Shown: positions 8,536 through 19,045, counted from the stretch's first letter. The stretch is 64,000 bases of DNA from Sphingomonas sp. Y57 (GCF_001015195.1 NZ_LDES01000038.1:146063-210062), one strand, 5' to 3'. The notes: a model not told the origin generated them from the letters alone. Program-made: numbers and translations.

Positions 8536-9658
8536 ACGGCGCGAATTCCTGGCGCTCGCCACGGCGACGGCGGCGACGGCGGCCTTGCCGGGTCCGCTGC
8601 GGGCCGCGGCCACGGACGACCCGGTGAAGGGCCGGATCGTCGTCAATGCGCTCGGCGGGCTCGGCGATCCCAACGATCGCGGCGATGGGATGGTCCCTCG
8701 CGTCAGCCCCCGCGTACTGGCGGAGGCGCATGCCTCGGGGCTGACCGCGGTCAATATCACGCTCGGCTATGTGGCGGGCCCCGCCGACCCGTTCGAGGCG
8801 AGTGTGCGCGACATCGCCGCGACCGACCGGCTGGTGCGCGAACATGGCCGCGATCTGACCAAGATACTGAGCGCGGCCGACATTGGCCGCGCCCGGGCGG
8901 AGGGCAAGGTCGGGCTGATCTACGGTTTCCAGAATGGCGCGATGATGGGCCAGGATGTCGGCCGCGCGGACATCTTCGCGAATCTCGGCGTGCGCATCTT
9001 CCAGCTCACCTATAATCCCGCCAACCAGATCGGCGACGGATCGATGGCGCCCGGGAATCGGGGCATCACCCCGTTCGGGCGCGAGCTGATCGCCCGGCTC
9101 AACGATCTGCGGGTGATGGTCGACCTGTCGCACAGCGGAGAGCGGACCTGCCTGGAGGCGGCCCGCGCCTCGCGCGCGCCGATCTCGATCAACCATACGG
9201 GCTGCCGCGCGCTGGTCGATCTGCCGCGCAACAAGACCGATGCCGAGCTGCGGCTGGTGGCCGAGCGGGGCGGCTTCGTCGGCATCTATTTCATGCCCTT
9301 CCTCAACGCGACCGGCCATGCCCGCGCCGAGGACGTCGTCGCGCATATCGACCATGCGGTGAACGTCTGCGGCGAGGATCATGTCGGCATCGGCACCGAC
9401 GGCGACGTCACCCAGATCGACGACCTCAAGCGCTATGAGGCGGCCCTCGCCAAGGAGATCGCCGAACGACGCGCCGCCGGGATCAGCGCGGCGGGCGAGC
9501 GGCCCGACACCTATCCCTTCGTCGTCGACCTGCGCGGGCCGGACCAGTTCCGCAGGCTCGCCCGGCTGCTCCAGGCGAAGGGCTATGGCAGCGCCCGGAT
9601 CGAGAAGATCCTCGGCGCCAATTTCCTGCGCCATGCCGAGGCGATCTGGGGCGCCTGA
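8525..9658 (+). CDS. Tat-exported peptidase M19 (membrane dipeptidase) homologue with altered metal site
   Basis: 377 aa. The N-terminus ERREFLALATATAATAALPG is a twin-arginine signal followed by AxA (LRAAA). The M19 fold is visible: VDLSHSGERTCLEAARASR, then INHTGCRAL, then HVGIGTDGD, which carry the two conserved His and a conserved Asp. Two expected elements are missing. The HxD of the first strand is replaced by VVNALGGLGDPND, and the bridging Glu of the GIEGG loop is replaced by Gln (YGFQNG). A binuclear zinc site therefore looks incomplete, so activity on dipeptides is doubtful. Overlaps the amidohydrolase by 11 bp; converges with the GST gene. Confidence 0.82.
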   Translation: MTIERREFLALATATAATAALPGPLRAAATDDPVKGRIVVNALGGLGDPNDRGDGMVPRVSPRVLAEAHASGLTAVNITLGYVAGPADPFEASVRDIAATDRLVREHGRDLTKILSAADIGRARAEGKVGLIYGFQNGAMMGQDVGRADIFANLGVRIFQLTYNPANQIGDGSMAPGNRGITPFGRELIARLNDLRVMVDLSHSGERTCLEAARASRAPISINHTGCRALVDLPRNKTDAELRLVAERGGFVGIYFMPFLNATGHARAEDVVAHIDHAVNVCGEDHVGIGTDGDVTQIDDLKRYEAALAKEIAERRAAGISAAGERPDTYPFVVDLRGPDQFRRLARLLQAKGYGSARIEKILGANFLRHAEAIWGA

Positions 9659-9668
9659 TCCGGCGCGG

Positions 9669-10340
9669 TCAGGCGGGCACCGGCTCCGCCGCGAAGGAGG
9701 CGAGCTGGGCGGCATGTGCGGCCTGGAAGGCCGGACGCGCGACACAGCGGTCACGATAGGCGGTGAGAGTCGGGAATTCGGCCACCAACGCCTCGTCGGA
9801 GACTTCGCGCAGGACCGTCGTCATGACGATGTCGGCGGCGGTGAACTCGCCCTCCAGATAATCCTTGTCGCCGAGCCAGCCGGCGAGAGAGGCCAGTCGC
9901 CCGCGCAGCGTCTCGATCACCTGCGGGCGGCGCAGGCGACCCCATTCGGCATCGGGGTTGAAGGTGTCGATATCGACGAGGTCGAAGACGAAGGGCTCGA
10001 CGCTGTTGAGTGCCGCCGTCACCCAGCTGAGCACGCGGGCGCGGCCCTGCGCGGTGCGTGGCATCAGCCGCTCGCTATGTTCTGCGATGCGCAGCACCAT
10101 CGCGCCGCTCTCGAACATCTGCACCTCCTCGTCGCGATAGGCGGGGACTTGGCCGAACGGCTGCTCGCGGCGATAATCCGCACCCTTCGCCGTCTCGAAG
10201 CCGATCAGCCGCTCGCGATAGCCGAGCCCGGCCTCCTCGCAGGCCCAGCGCGGCCGCAGGTCGCGGACGAAGCCGCGCGCGAAATCGGGTACCCAGGCGA
10301 AGCCGGTGATCTCGATGGGGGCATTCTGGTCGATCGGCAT
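9669..10340 (-). CDS. Glutathione S-transferase family protein
   Basis: 223 aa. The N-terminal thioredoxin-like half contains EQPFGQVPAYRDEEVQMFES (about residues 59-78), the cis-Pro plus ES glutathione-binding signature. The C-terminal helical half has LEGEFTAADIVMTTVL, the Asp N-cap motif of GSTs. Family knowledge: conjugation or reduction with glutathione in the cytoplasm; substrate not readable. It stands alone on the minus strand, downstream of dctA but with its own promoter at 10374-10402, so it is likely induced separately. Confidence 0.85.
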   Translation of the reverse strand: MPIDQNAPIEITGFAWVPDFARGFVRDLRPRWACEEAGLGYRERLIGFETAKGADYRREQPFGQVPAYRDEEVQMFESGAMVLRIAEHSERLMPRTAQGRARVLSWVTAALNSVEPFVFDLVDIDTFNPDAEWGRLRRPQVIETLRGRLASLAGWLGDKDYLEGEFTAADIVMTTVLREVSDEALVAEFPTLTAYRDRCVARPAFQAAHAAQLASFAAEPVPA

Positions 10341-10372
10341 GACGGCTCCTCTCTCGCTCTGGTGGGCAAAGA

Positions 10373-10402
10373 GTTGATATCAACATATTGGGATTCTGTC
10401 AA
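10373..10402 (-). promoter_or_regulatory. Promoter of the GST gene with a 12-bp palindromic operator
   Basis: Read on the minus strand: TTGACA (10402-10397), a 17-bp spacer, then TATCAA (10379-10374), a near-consensus sigma-70 promoter. The perfect palindrome GTTGATATCAAC (10373-10384) overlaps the -10 element, a typical place for a repressor of the MarR, HxlR or TetR kind. The start codon lies about 33 bp further on. Confidence 0.7.
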
Positions 10403-10441
10403 AGACCGGGTCCAGCGCCTGGTTAGCGGTTACGATGAGCC

Positions 10442-11719
10442 CTAGCCCAGCGCAGCCTTGAGCTTCTCGCGGTCGAGTTGGCCTTCCCAGCGGGCGACGA
10501 CGACGGTCGCGACGGCGTTGCCGACGAAATTGGTGAGGCTGCGGCATTCCGACATGAAGCGGTCGATGCCGAGGATCAGCGCCATCCCCGCGACCGGCAC
10601 CGACGGCACGATCGACAGCGTCGCGGCGAGGGTGACGAAGCCCGCGCCGGTAACCCCGGCGGCGCCCTTCGACGACAGCATCGCCACCAGCAGAAGGCCG
10701 ATCTGCTCGCCCAACGACAGGTCGACATCGCAGGCCTGGGCGATGAACAGCGCCGCCAGCGTCATGTAGATGTTGGTGCCGTCGAGGTTGAACGAATAGC
10801 CGGTGGGGACGACCAGCCCGACGATCGGCTTGGCGCAGCCGGCATCCTCCATCTTGGCCATCAGGTTGGGCAGAGCGCTTTCGGACGAGGAGGTGCCCAG
10901 CACCAGCAGCAGCTCGTCCTTGAGATAGGCGATCAGCCGCAGGATCGAAAAGCCCGCGATCCGCGCGATGATGCCGAGTATCACGAGGACGAAGCCGAGC
11001 GAGGTCAGGTAGAAGCACAGCACCAGCCCGCCGAGATTGGCGAGGCTGCCGAGGCCGAACTTGCCGATTGTGAACGCCATCGCGCCGAAGGCGCCGACGG
11101 GTGCGGCCTTCATCAGGATGCCGACCAGCCGGAACACGACCATGGTCAGCCGCTCGAGCAGGTCGGTGACCGGCCGGGCGCGCTCGCCCACCAGCGACAG
11201 CGCGATGCCGAACAGGATCGCGACGAACAGGACCTGCAGTATCTCTCCCCCGGCCAGCGCCGACAGCAGCGTGTCGGGGATGATCGCCATCAGGAAGCCG
11301 ACCAGGGACTGGTCGTGCGCTGCCTTGGCATAGTTGGCGATGTGGCTGTTATCGAGATCGGCGACCGAGATATGCATCCCGGCGCCCGGCTGGACGATGT
11401 TCGCGACGAACATGCCGACGATCAGCGCCAGCGTCGACACCGTGAGGAAATAGCCGAACGCCTTGAGCGCTACCCGGCCGAGATCGCCGAGATGGCTGAG
11501 CCCGGCGATGCCGGTCACCACGGTCAGGAAGATGACCGGCGCGATGATCATCTTGACGAGCTTGATGAATGCGTCGCCGAGCGGCTTCAGCTGCGCGCCG
11601 ATGTCCGGCGCCAGCCAGCCGAGCAGAACGCCCAGCAGGATGGCGAGCAGCACCTGCGCATAGAGCGATCGCCAGAAGGGTGGGCGGGACGCCGGCGCGG
11701 CGTCGCTGTCGATGATCAT
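10442..11719 (-). CDS. dctA: C4-dicarboxylate:cation symporter DctA
   Basis: 425 aa, the usual DctA length, with about eight membrane helices. Family signatures are clear: [20 protein letters not shown] (helix 2 region), the serine-rich [15 protein letters not shown], the helix-7 motif [13 protein letters not shown] and the substrate motif [19 protein letters not shown]. It takes up succinate, fumarate and malate with protons or sodium across the inner membrane. No dctBD two-component genes are adjacent, although rpoN, the sigma factor that drives dctA in several bacteria, is encoded at 39351. A GGAGGGGG stretch lies 12 bp before the ATG. Confidence 0.93.
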   Translation of the reverse strand: MIIDSDAAPASRPPFWRSLYAQVLLAILLGVLLGWLAPDIGAQLKPLGDAFIKLVKMIIAPVIFLTVVTGIAGLSHLGDLGRVALKAFGYFLTVSTLALIVGMFVANIVQPGAGMHISVADLDNSHIANYAKAAHDQSLVGFLMAIIPDTLLSALAGGEILQVLFVAILFGIALSLVGERARPVTDLLERLTMVVFRLVGILMKAAPVGAFGAMAFTIGKFGLGSLANLGGLVLCFYLTSLGFVLVILGIIARIAGFSILRLIAYLKDELLLVLGTSSSESALPNLMAKMEDAGCAKPIVGLVVPTGYSFNLDGTNIYMTLAALFIAQACDVDLSLGEQIGLLLVAMLSSKGAAGVTGAGFVTLAATLSIVPSVPVAGMALILGIDRFMSECRSLTNFVGNAVATVVVARWEGQLDREKLKAALG

Positions 11720-11790
11720 GAGATGACGGGCCCCCTCCGAGAGGCCGCTGACGTCCCACGAATCCCGATGCCTTTCAAGGGAGGGTTGAA

Positions 11791-13812
11791 TTACCGCCTA
11801 TATCTGAGCGCGACCCACAGCGTGCGCGGCGTCGCGCGTTCGACGGTGCCGTCGGCGCCCACCGTCGCCTCGACGCGCTTGTTGGCGATATTCTCGCCGC
11901 GCAGCTCGGCGCTGAAGCCGCCGCCGAGGTCGATCGCGGCGACGGCATCGAAGGTCAGCGCATCGGCAAGGCGCCGGCTGTTCTGGTCGTCTTCATACTG
12001 GCTGGCGACATAGCGTGCGGTGATGCCGAGCCGGGCCGTGTCGGGCCGGTTCCACTCGATCGAGGCGCTCGCCTGGTCGCGCGGCGTCTGGGCCGGGCGC
12101 AGCCCGGCCAGGCCGGTCGCCGCGCCGGACGCGCGGACGCGCGCATCGATGTGCGAATAGCTGGCGATCGCGCGCCATTCGCCCAGCGTCGCCATGCCGT
12201 CGATCTCGATACCGCGGCTGCGGATCGCGTCGACGTTCTGCCGCTGGCGGGTGTTCGGCGCGATGGTGACGTTGGAGATCGCGTCGTCGAGCCGGTTCCA
12301 GAAGATTGTCGCCCCCAGCTTCCAGCCGGGCAGCGGCGCATATTCGGCTCCGCCCTCGATCCCCTTCACCCGCTCGGGATCGAGCAGCGGGTTGGCGACG
12401 GTCGAATCGTTGCCCGCACGGAACGGGCGGTAAAGCTCGTTGAGGGTCGGCAGGCGCCAGCCGGTATAGGCTGCCGCGCGCAGGCTGACCGCCGCGGCGC
12501 CCGGCGGGCTCCAGGCAATGCCGGCTCGGCCGGTCGCTTCGGTTCCCGACCGATCGGGATAGCGCGCGCTGTTGGCTGCGATCAGCGCCCCTGTCGCCCG
12601 GCTGATCTCGGTGCGCTTGCCGTCACGGAGCTGCCAATGGTCTACCCGGCCGCTCGCGGTCAGCGTCAGCCCCCGGGCGGGTAGCAGCGCCAGTTCGGCG
12701 AAGCCGCCGAAGACGGTCTGCTCGCCACCTGCGATGCGATTGGCGTTGGTCGAGAAAACCCGTTCCTCGGTGCGTCCGCTGACATGGCGGGCGTCGCCGC
12801 CGAGCCGCAGGTTGACCCCCGTGCCGAGCGGTGGGCGCAGTTCGATCCTCCCGCCAAAACCATTGGCGGGGACGTTATATTGATCGAGCGACTGGCTGGC
12901 CGTCGCTCGGCCCGCGCCGATGCTGGCGAAACCGCTCGAGAACTCGCGATGCTGGAGCCATGCGGTCGCCTCCCACCCCCAACGGCCGCGCCCGACCAGC
13001 CGGACCGAGCTGTCGACCGCGAGATTGCTGTTGCCGGTGAACGGGACGCCGCGGTCGCGCCGGTCGAGCAGGAAGGAACCGTTGGCCTGCAACTCGGTCT
13101 CCGCGCCGACAGGGATCACCGCGCGGGCGGCCGCCCGGCTCTGCCGGTAGCGCGCGGCGCGGTCGATCGGCCCGCGGTCCTCCTCGACGACGGGGATGAA
13201 GCCGTCGCCCTGTGCATGGCCGCCCGACAGCATCAGGAAGCCGCCGCCGAGATGCGCCGTCACGGTCGCGTCGGCGTCTATCGAGTCACGGCTGCCATAG
13301 GCGACGCTCGCGTCGACGGCATGTGCCTCGTCGGGCCCCATGCTCGACAGCTCGATCGTGCCGGCCAGCGCGCCGGGGCCGTAGACGCCGCTGCCGCCGC
13401 CGCGGGTGACGCGGACATGGCCGATCCGTGCCGGGTCGAGGGCCGCCCAGCTCACCCAGCCGCCGAACGGATCGACCATCGGCACGCCGTCGAGCAGGAT
13501 CAGCGCGCGCGTCGATGCGTTGCCGCCCAGACCGCGCAGCGTCGCCCCCTGGCTGGTCGGGTGGGCCGACCGCGCGTCGGAACGACGGAACTGCTGGAAG
13601 CCGGCGGCGTCGCGCAGGATATCCTCCATCCGCCCGCTCGCCGACGTCTCCAGCCGGGCGCGATCGATGCTGATCACGTCGAAAGCCGCGTCGCCGGGCG
13701 ACCGCGGCAGGCCCTGGCCCGTTACGACGATCTCCGCCCCATCGTCGGCGCGGGCGGGGCCGGTCACGAGCCCGACGCACGCGGCGGTCAGCAGGAAACG
13801 AAGATAGCGCAC
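11791..13812 (-). CDS. TonB-dependent outer-membrane receptor
   Basis: 673 aa from a GTG at 13812, which has GGGAG seven bases upstream and yields a Sec signal ([21 protein letters not shown]). The TonB box region is [12 protein letters not shown], followed by a plug domain ([40 protein letters not shown]) and a 22-strand barrel ending in LWVALRYRR with the typical terminal aromatic/basic pattern. It imports a large or scarce ligand (siderophore, cobalamin, oligosaccharide) across the outer membrane. The ligand is not determined by sequence; a BtuB-like role would fit the B12-dependent mutase in this window, but nothing proves it. No regulator or TonB gene is adjacent. Confidence 0.9.
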   Translation of the reverse strand: MRYLRFLLTAACVGLVTGPARADDGAEIVVTGQGLPRSPGDAAFDVISIDRARLETSASGRMEDILRDAAGFQQFRRSDARSAHPTSQGATLRGLGGNASTRALILLDGVPMVDPFGGWVSWAALDPARIGHVRVTRGGGSGVYGPGALAGTIELSSMGPDEAHAVDASVAYGSRDSIDADATVTAHLGGGFLMLSGGHAQGDGFIPVVEEDRGPIDRAARYRQSRAAARAVIPVGAETELQANGSFLLDRRDRGVPFTGNSNLAVDSSVRLVGRGRWGWEATAWLQHREFSSGFASIGAGRATASQSLDQYNVPANGFGGRIELRPPLGTGVNLRLGGDARHVSGRTEERVFSTNANRIAGGEQTVFGGFAELALLPARGLTLTASGRVDHWQLRDGKRTEISRATGALIAANSARYPDRSGTEATGRAGIAWSPPGAAAVSLRAAAYTGWRLPTLNELYRPFRAGNDSTVANPLLDPERVKGIEGGAEYAPLPGWKLGATIFWNRLDDAISNVTIAPNTRQRQNVDAIRSRGIEIDGMATLGEWRAIASYSHIDARVRASGAATGLAGLRPAQTPRDQASASIEWNRPDTARLGITARYVASQYEDDQNSRRLADALTFDAVAAIDLGGGFSAELRGENIANKRVEATVGADGTVERATPRTLWVALRYRR

Positions 13813-13897
13813 GATGATACTCCCGGAAGTTGCCGGGGCGGATGACCATTCCAGGGCGGCGGCGTCAATGGGTATAAAGGCCAAGACGTCCTTCCGT

Positions 13898-13982
13898 TAT
13901 GCCGGCGGAGGACGGCATCTCGGGAGAGGAGAGAAGGTCGAGGCAGGAGCCACCGGAGGTCCCGGCCTACGCCGGGACGACG
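13898..13982. repeat. Dispersed ~85-bp palindromic intergenic repeat, copy 1
   Basis: The left arm carries TGCCGGCGGAGGACGGCATC and the right arm TCCCGGCCTACGCCGGGACG, each a small hairpin, separated by a core with CTCGGGAGAGGAGAGAAGG and GTCGAGGCAGGAGCC. The same arms and core recur at 31266, 43442, 55548 and 61992. It sits between the TonB receptor start and the olsB-like stop. No ORF lies inside. Confidence 0.75.
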
Positions 13983-13998
13983 GAGAGTGTGGGCCGCC

Positions 13999-14796
13999 CT
14001 ACGCCGCGACCTCGAAGCGCTGGGCGTATCGGGCGGCGATGCGGGCGACGGGCATCAGCACGAACACGTCGATCGTGTTGAAGGCGTGGTCGATATAGGC
14101 GCCGTCGCCTACCTCGGCACCGACGCGCAGATAGGCCTTGATCAGCGGCGGCAGCCGGCGCGAGGCGATGCGCGGGTCGTAGCCGCCGAGCGGCAGCGGG
14201 CCGAGGGGAATGGCGTGTGCGCCGATCGCGCGGGCGCGCAGTTCGGGGACCGCCATATGGTTATGGGCGAGCAGCGACAGCCCCTCGGCATGTTCGGTCG
14301 GTTCGGTGCCGGGAAAGCTTGCGCAGCCGAACATATGGCCGATGCTGTGGCGCTGCAGATAGTCGGCGATGCCGCGCCACAGCAGCTGGATCGTGCCCGC
14401 GTCGCGATAGGCGGGATCGACGCAGGAGCGGCCCAGCTCGAGCAGCTCGACTCCCTCGCGCCGACCATGTGCGATCACCGCCGACAGGTCGAACTCATGC
14501 GCCGAATAAAAGCCGGCATGGGCCTCGGCGACGCTCTGGCGGAGCAGCCTGTAGGTACCGACCACCGGACTGCCGGGACGCGCATGGTCCTCGACCAGCA
14601 GATGGTCGCACAGCATGTCGTAGGGGTCGACGTCGCGTTGTTGGCCGGTACCGGCCATGGCGGGATCGGGTGTCGCGCCCATGCCGCGGAAGAAGATGTC
14701 GTAGCGCAGCCGCTGCGCCGCGATCACGTCGGCCTCGCCATCGGCGAGCCGGACGGCAAGGCGGCGTTCAACCCTGTCGAGGGCCTGCGTCATCAT
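13999..14796 (-). CDS. OlsB-like GNAT acyltransferase (ornithine lipid synthesis type)
   Basis: 265 aa from the ATG at 14796, which has AAGGGG five bases upstream; a TTG at 14814 is less likely. The fold is the hemolysin-like/OlsB branch of GNAT: LRYDIFFRGMG near the N-terminus, DHLLVEDHARPGSPVVGTYR, ELLELGRSCVDPAYRDAGTI (acyl-donor binding turn) and LPPLIKAYLRVGAEVGDGAY. Family knowledge: OlsB transfers a 3-hydroxyacyl group from ACP to ornithine, giving lyso-ornithine lipid. No OlsA-type second acyltransferase is adjacent. It is divergent from zwf. Other amino-acid acceptors are possible. Confidence 0.72.
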   Translation of the reverse strand: MMTQALDRVERRLAVRLADGEADVIAAQRLRYDIFFRGMGATPDPAMAGTGQQRDVDPYDMLCDHLLVEDHARPGSPVVGTYRLLRQSVAEAHAGFYSAHEFDLSAVIAHGRREGVELLELGRSCVDPAYRDAGTIQLLWRGIADYLQRHSIGHMFGCASFPGTEPTEHAEGLSLLAHNHMAVPELRARAIGAHAIPLGPLPLGGYDPRIASRRLPPLIKAYLRVGAEVGDGAYIDHAFNTIDVFVLMPVARIAARYAQRFEVAA

Positions 14797-14951
14797 GGCG
14801 TCCCCTTGCTGCAACGGTGAACCGGCAATAATGGCGCAGTGCGACAGGGCGGCTACCGCATCGCGATCGATTTGCTACAACCATGTTCCACGGCCGTGAC
14901 GATGACGGCATGACCTTCCCGGCGACCGCCGGACCACAAGGAGAATCCGGA

Positions 14952-16409
14952 GTGACGTCACCGAGCGAGAAGCTGCTGCTGTTTGGCGCGACGGGGGATC
15001 TGTCGCAGCGGATGCTGCTGCCGTCGCTATATGGTCTGGCGGCGGAGGGACTGCTGCCGTCGGAGCTGGCCATCGTCGGGACGGCGCGGACCGGGCATGA
15101 CGACGCGGCGTTCCGCGGGTTCGTGGAGCAGGCCCTGCGGCGCTTCGTACCGGCGGAGAGGCTCGACGAACGGGCGCTCGGCGGTTTCCTCGCGCGGGTC
15201 GGCTATGTCCCGGTCGACGCCTCGAAGGAGGGGGATTTCGCCGCGCTCGCGGAGAAGGTGGGCGCGACCGACCGAGGGTTGTCGATCTTCCTGTCGACCG
15301 CCCCGTCGCTGTTCGGCGCGACCATTGACGGTCTCGCCAAGGCGGGTCTCGCGGGCGAAGGGGTGCGGATCGGGCTGGAAAAGCCGCTCGGCTACGACAT
15401 GGCGTCCAGCCGCGAGATCAACGATGCCGTGGGATCGGTCTTTCCCGAGGAGCGGATCTTTCGGATCGACCATTATCTGGGCAAGGAAACCGTCCAGAAC
15501 CTGCTGGCGCTGCGCTTCGCCAACGGCCTGTTCGAGCCGCTGTGGCGCGAGGGCGGGATCGACCATGTCCAGATCACCGTGTCGGAAACGGTCGGGCTGG
15601 AGGGCAGGGTCGGCTTCTACGATGGGGCAGGCGCGCTCAGGGACATGGTGCAGAACCATATCCTCCAGCTGCTCGCACTGGTGGCGATGGAGCCGCCGGC
15701 CCGGTTCGACGCGGCAGCGGTGCGCGACGAGAAGGTGAAGGTGTTCCGGTCCTTGCGCCCGATCGACCGGACGACGGCGGTGAGCCACAGCGTGATCGGG
15801 CAGTATGGCCCTGGTGCGGTCGCGGGCGGACCTGTGCCCGGCTATGTCGAGGAACTGGGCAGGCCGTCGGACACCGAGACTTTCGTGGCCTTGAAGGCGA
15901 ACATCGACAATTGGCGCTGGAAGGGGGTGCCCTTCTACCTGCGCACGGGCAAGCGGCTGCCCAGCAGGCAGTCGGAAATCTTCATCCAGTTCAGGGGTGT
16001 GCCGCACTCGATCTTCGACGGGCGGGGCGCGGCGCTGCAACCCAACAAGCTGATCATCCGTTTGCAGCCCGACGAGAATGTCCGATTGCTGCTGATGGCG
16101 AAGGAGCCGGGGCTCGACCGCGACGGAATCCGGCTGAGGGAGGTGCCGCTCGACATATCGATGCCGAACGCCTTTGCCGACAGCCGGCGGCGGATCGCCT
16201 ATGAGCGGCTGCTGCTCGATCTGGTCGAGGGCGACCAGACGTTGTTCGTGCGGCGGGACGAGGTCGAGGCGCAATGGGCCTGGGTCGATGCGATCCGCGA
16301 CGGCTGGGCCGCCAATGCCATGAAGCCCAAGACCTATATGGCCGGCACCTGGGGGCCCTCCGCCGCCATCGCCCTGACCGAACGCGACGGCGTCACATGG
16401 CATGACTAG
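14952..16409 (+). CDS. zwf: Glucose-6-phosphate 1-dehydrogenase
   Basis: 485 aa from the GTG at 14952, chosen because AAGGAG lies eight bases upstream and LLLFGATGDLSQRMLLPSLY (the NADP-binding turn) then starts near residue 8; an ATG at 14883 would add 23 residues. The active-site motif RIDHYLGKETVQNLLALRFA is intact. It oxidises glucose 6-phosphate to 6-phosphogluconolactone, the first step of the Entner-Doudoroff route here. It heads the zwf-pgl-edd-glk-eda run, transcribed away from the OlsB-like gene. Confidence 0.96.
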   Translation: MTSPSEKLLLFGATGDLSQRMLLPSLYGLAAEGLLPSELAIVGTARTGHDDAAFRGFVEQALRRFVPAERLDERALGGFLARVGYVPVDASKEGDFAALAEKVGATDRGLSIFLSTAPSLFGATIDGLAKAGLAGEGVRIGLEKPLGYDMASSREINDAVGSVFPEERIFRIDHYLGKETVQNLLALRFANGLFEPLWREGGIDHVQITVSETVGLEGRVGFYDGAGALRDMVQNHILQLLALVAMEPPARFDAAAVRDEKVKVFRSLRPIDRTTAVSHSVIGQYGPGAVAGGPVPGYVEELGRPSDTETFVALKANIDNWRWKGVPFYLRTGKRLPSRQSEIFIQFRGVPHSIFDGRGAALQPNKLIIRLQPDENVRLLLMAKEPGLDRDGIRLREVPLDISMPNAFADSRRRIAYERLLLDLVEGDQTLFVRRDEVEAQWAWVDAIRDGWAANAMKPKTYMAGTWGPSAAIALTERDGVTWHD

Positions 16410-16475
16410 GACAATGATAGGCATCCTTTGCGCGCTCCCGCGCGGGGAGAAGACTGGAAGAACAAGGACGAAGAT

Positions 16476-17180
16476 ATGATCGAGGCCGAATGGTGGGATT
16501 ATGAGGACCCGGCCGAGCTTGCCGAGGCGGTGGCGGGCGATGTCGGCTTCATCATCGAATCGGCGCTCGATGCGCGAGGCCAGTGCCTGCTGGCGCTGCC
16601 GGGCGGCAAGACGCCGCTGCCGATCTACGAGAAGCTGGCCAAGGCCAAGATCGACTGGAAGCGGGTGACGATCATCCCCACGGACGAGCGGATCGTTCCG
16701 ATGACCGATCCGCTGTCCAACGCGGCGGCGATCGCCAGGATATTCCTGCCGAAGGGCGCGCGGGTGGTGCCGGTGATCAGCGAGAAGGCGCCCGACTATC
16801 GCAGCGCCGGCATGGCCGCCGACGCGCGGCTGCAGGATTTCCCCTGGCCGCCCGATCTGGTCTGGCTCGGCGTCGGCACCGACGGCCACACCGCCTCGAT
16901 CTTCGCGGGGCCCGACCTCGACGATGCCCTCAACGCGCCCAAGGCGCGTCGCGCGGTGGGGGTCATGCCCGATCCGCTGCCCGAGGAGGCACCGGTCGCG
17001 CGGGTGACGCTGACCAAGGCGGCGATCCTGTCGGCGCGCACGGTGATGCTCGTGCTCACCGGCAAGGAAAAGAAGAAGCTGCTCGAACGGGCGCTCAAGG
17101 AGGGGGCGGGATCGAGCCTGCCGATCGGCCGGGTGCTCGCCGATGCCGAGCAGGCGATCGACATCCACTGGAGCGCCTGA
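16476..17180 (+). CDS. pgl: 6-phosphogluconolactonase
   Basis: 234 aa from the ATG at 16476 (AAGGA eight bases upstream); a start at 16428 is less likely. The SugP/NagB-like fold shows LALPGGKTPLPIYEKLA, WKRVTIIPTDERIVP and WLGVGTDGHTASIF, the signature set of DevB-type lactonases. It hydrolyses 6-phosphogluconolactone between Zwf and Edd. It lies 66 bp after zwf and 21 bp before edd in the same operon. Confidence 0.94.
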   Translation: MIEAEWWDYEDPAELAEAVAGDVGFIIESALDARGQCLLALPGGKTPLPIYEKLAKAKIDWKRVTIIPTDERIVPMTDPLSNAAAIARIFLPKGARVVPVISEKAPDYRSAGMAADARLQDFPWPPDLVWLGVGTDGHTASIFAGPDLDDALNAPKARRAVGVMPDPLPEEAPVARVTLTKAAILSARTVMLVLTGKEKKKLLERALKEGAGSSLPIGRVLADAEQAIDIHWSA

Positions 17181-17201
17181 GAGGCGCACGGGAGCGAAAC
17201 T

Positions 17202-19022
17202 ATGACCCTGCACGCGGCGGTGGAGGCGGTGACCGCCCGGATCATTGATAGGTCGCGCGCGGGTCGCCGGGCCTATCTGGAGCTGATCGGACGAGAGCGC
17301 GAGAGCGGGGTCGATCGACCGCGTCTGTCGTGCGGCAACCTGGCGCATGGCTTCGCGGCGAGCGGAGAGGACAAGCCGGCGATCCGCGAGGGTCGTGCGA
17401 TGAACATCGGCATCGTGACGGCCTATAACGACATGCTGTCGGCGCATCAGCCCTATGGCGGCTATCCCGACCGGATGAAGCTCTGGGCGCGCGAAGCGGG
17501 CATCACCGCCCAGGTTGCCGGCGGGGTTCCGGCGATGTGCGACGGGGTGACGCAGGGGCAGCGCGGCATGGAGCTGTCGCTGTTCAGTCGCGACACGATC
17601 GCGCTGTCGACCGCGGTGGCGCTCAGCCACGGCATGTTCGAGGGCGCGGCGCTGCTGGGCATCTGCGACAAGATCGTTCCCGGCCTGCTGATCGGCGCCC
17701 TGCGCTTCGGCCATCTGCCGACGATCCTGGTGCCGGCGGGGCCGATGCCCTCGGGCCTCGCCAACAAGGAGAAGCAGCGGGTCCGCCAGCTCTATGCCGA
17801 GGGCAAGGTCGGCCGGGCGGAACTGCTCGAGGCGGAGAGCGCCTCCTATCATGGTGCCGGAACCTGTACCTTCTACGGCACCGCCAATTCGAACCAGATG
17901 ATGATGGAGGTGATGGGCCTGCACATGCCCGGCGCCGCCTTCGTCAATCCGGGGACGAAGCTGCGTCAGGAACTGACCCGCGCGGCGGTCCACCGGCTGG
18001 GGGAGATCGGCTGGGACGGCGGCGACTACCGGCCGCTGGGGCACTGCGTCGACGAGAAGGCGATCGTCAACGCGGCGGTCGGGCTGCTGGCGACGGGGGG
18101 GTCGACCAACCATGTCATCCACCTGCCTGCGATCGCGCGGGCGGCGGGGATCATGATCGACTGGGAGGACATCGACCGGCTGTCGGCGGCGGTGCCGCTG
18201 ATCGCCCGGGTCTATCCCAACGGTTCGGGCGACGTGAACCATTTCCAGGCAGCGGGCGGCATGGCCTATGTGATCGCCACGCTGCTCGATGGCGGCTATC
18301 TTCATCGCGACATCCTGACCGTCGCGGGTGGTGACCTGGGCGCCTATGCAAGGGAACCGGCGCTGGATGGCGAGATGCTGGTCTGGCGGGACGCGCCCGC
18401 CGAGCCGCTCGATCCGGCGATGCTGCGTCCGCACGGCGACCCGTTTCAGCCCGACGGCGGCATGCGGCTGGTGCGCGGCAATCTCGGGCGCGGCACGTTC
18501 AAGACCAGCGCGGTCGAGCGGTCGCGCTGGACGATCGAGGCGCCGGTCCGTGTGTTCGACGACCAGGACGAGGTGACGGCCGCCTTCAAGGCGGGCGAGC
18601 TCGACCGCGACGTGGTCGTCGTCGTGCGCTTCCAGGGGCCCAGGGCGAACGGCATGCCCGAACTGCACAAGCTCACGCCGTCGCTGGGCGTGCTGCAGGA
18701 CCGCGGCTTTCGGGTTGCGCTGCTGACAGACGGACGGATGTCGGGGGCCTCGGGCAAGGTGCCGGCGGCGATCCACCTGACGCCGGAGGCTCTGGGCGGG
18801 GGGCCGATCGCCAGGCTTCGGGACGGCGATGTCGTCCGGCTCTGCGCCGAGCGGGGCGAGATCATGGTGCTGGTCGATGCCGCCGAATGGGAGGCGCGCG
18901 ATGCTGCGGTACCGCCGGCCGCGCAGCCGGGCACTGGCCGCGAGCTGTTCGCCTTCATGCGCGCGGGTGCCGACACCGCCGAGCGCGGCGGGTCGGCGAT
19001 GCTCGCAGCGGCGGGGTTGTGA
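17202..19022 (+). CDS. edd: Phosphogluconate dehydratase
   Basis: 606 aa, normal for Edd. The Fe-S ligand Cys residues of the IlvD/Edd family are visible in [29 protein letters not shown] and [21 protein letters not shown]-terminal [19 protein letters not shown] is the other family signature. It removes water from 6-phosphogluconate to give KDPG, needs an Fe-S cluster and is oxygen-sensitive in known homologues. Third gene of the operon; 21 bp after pgl and followed by a repeat-containing 103-bp gap before glk. Confidence 0.96.
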   Translation: MTLHAAVEAVTARIIDRSRAGRRAYLELIGRERESGVDRPRLSCGNLAHGFAASGEDKPAIREGRAMNIGIVTAYNDMLSAHQPYGGYPDRMKLWAREAGITAQVAGGVPAMCDGVTQGQRGMELSLFSRDTIALSTAVALSHGMFEGAALLGICDKIVPGLLIGALRFGHLPTILVPAGPMPSGLANKEKQRVRQLYAEGKVGRAELLEAESASYHGAGTCTFYGTANSNQMMMEVMGLHMPGAAFVNPGTKLRQELTRAAVHRLGEIGWDGGDYRPLGHCVDEKAIVNAAVGLLATGGSTNHVIHLPAIARAAGIMIDWEDIDRLSAAVPLIARVYPNGSGDVNHFQAAGGMAYVIATLLDGGYLHRDILTVAGGDLGAYAREPALDGEMLVWRDAPAEPLDPAMLRPHGDPFQPDGGMRLVRGNLGRGTFKTSAVERSRWTIEAPVRVFDDQDEVTAAFKAGELDRDVVVVVRFQGPRANGMPELHKLTPSLGVLQDRGFRVALLTDGRMSGASGKVPAAIHLTPEALGGGPIARLRDGDVVRLCAERGEIMVLVDAAEWEARDAAVPPAAQPGTGRELFAFMRAGADTAERGGSAMLAAAGL

Positions 19023-19045
19023 TGCTCGCGCTTTCCTCCCCGGTG

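Noticed and set aside
13813..13897. Cobalamin riboswitch before the TonB receptor
   Set aside because: The leader is under 90 bp and shows no B12-box-like sequence, so there is no support.
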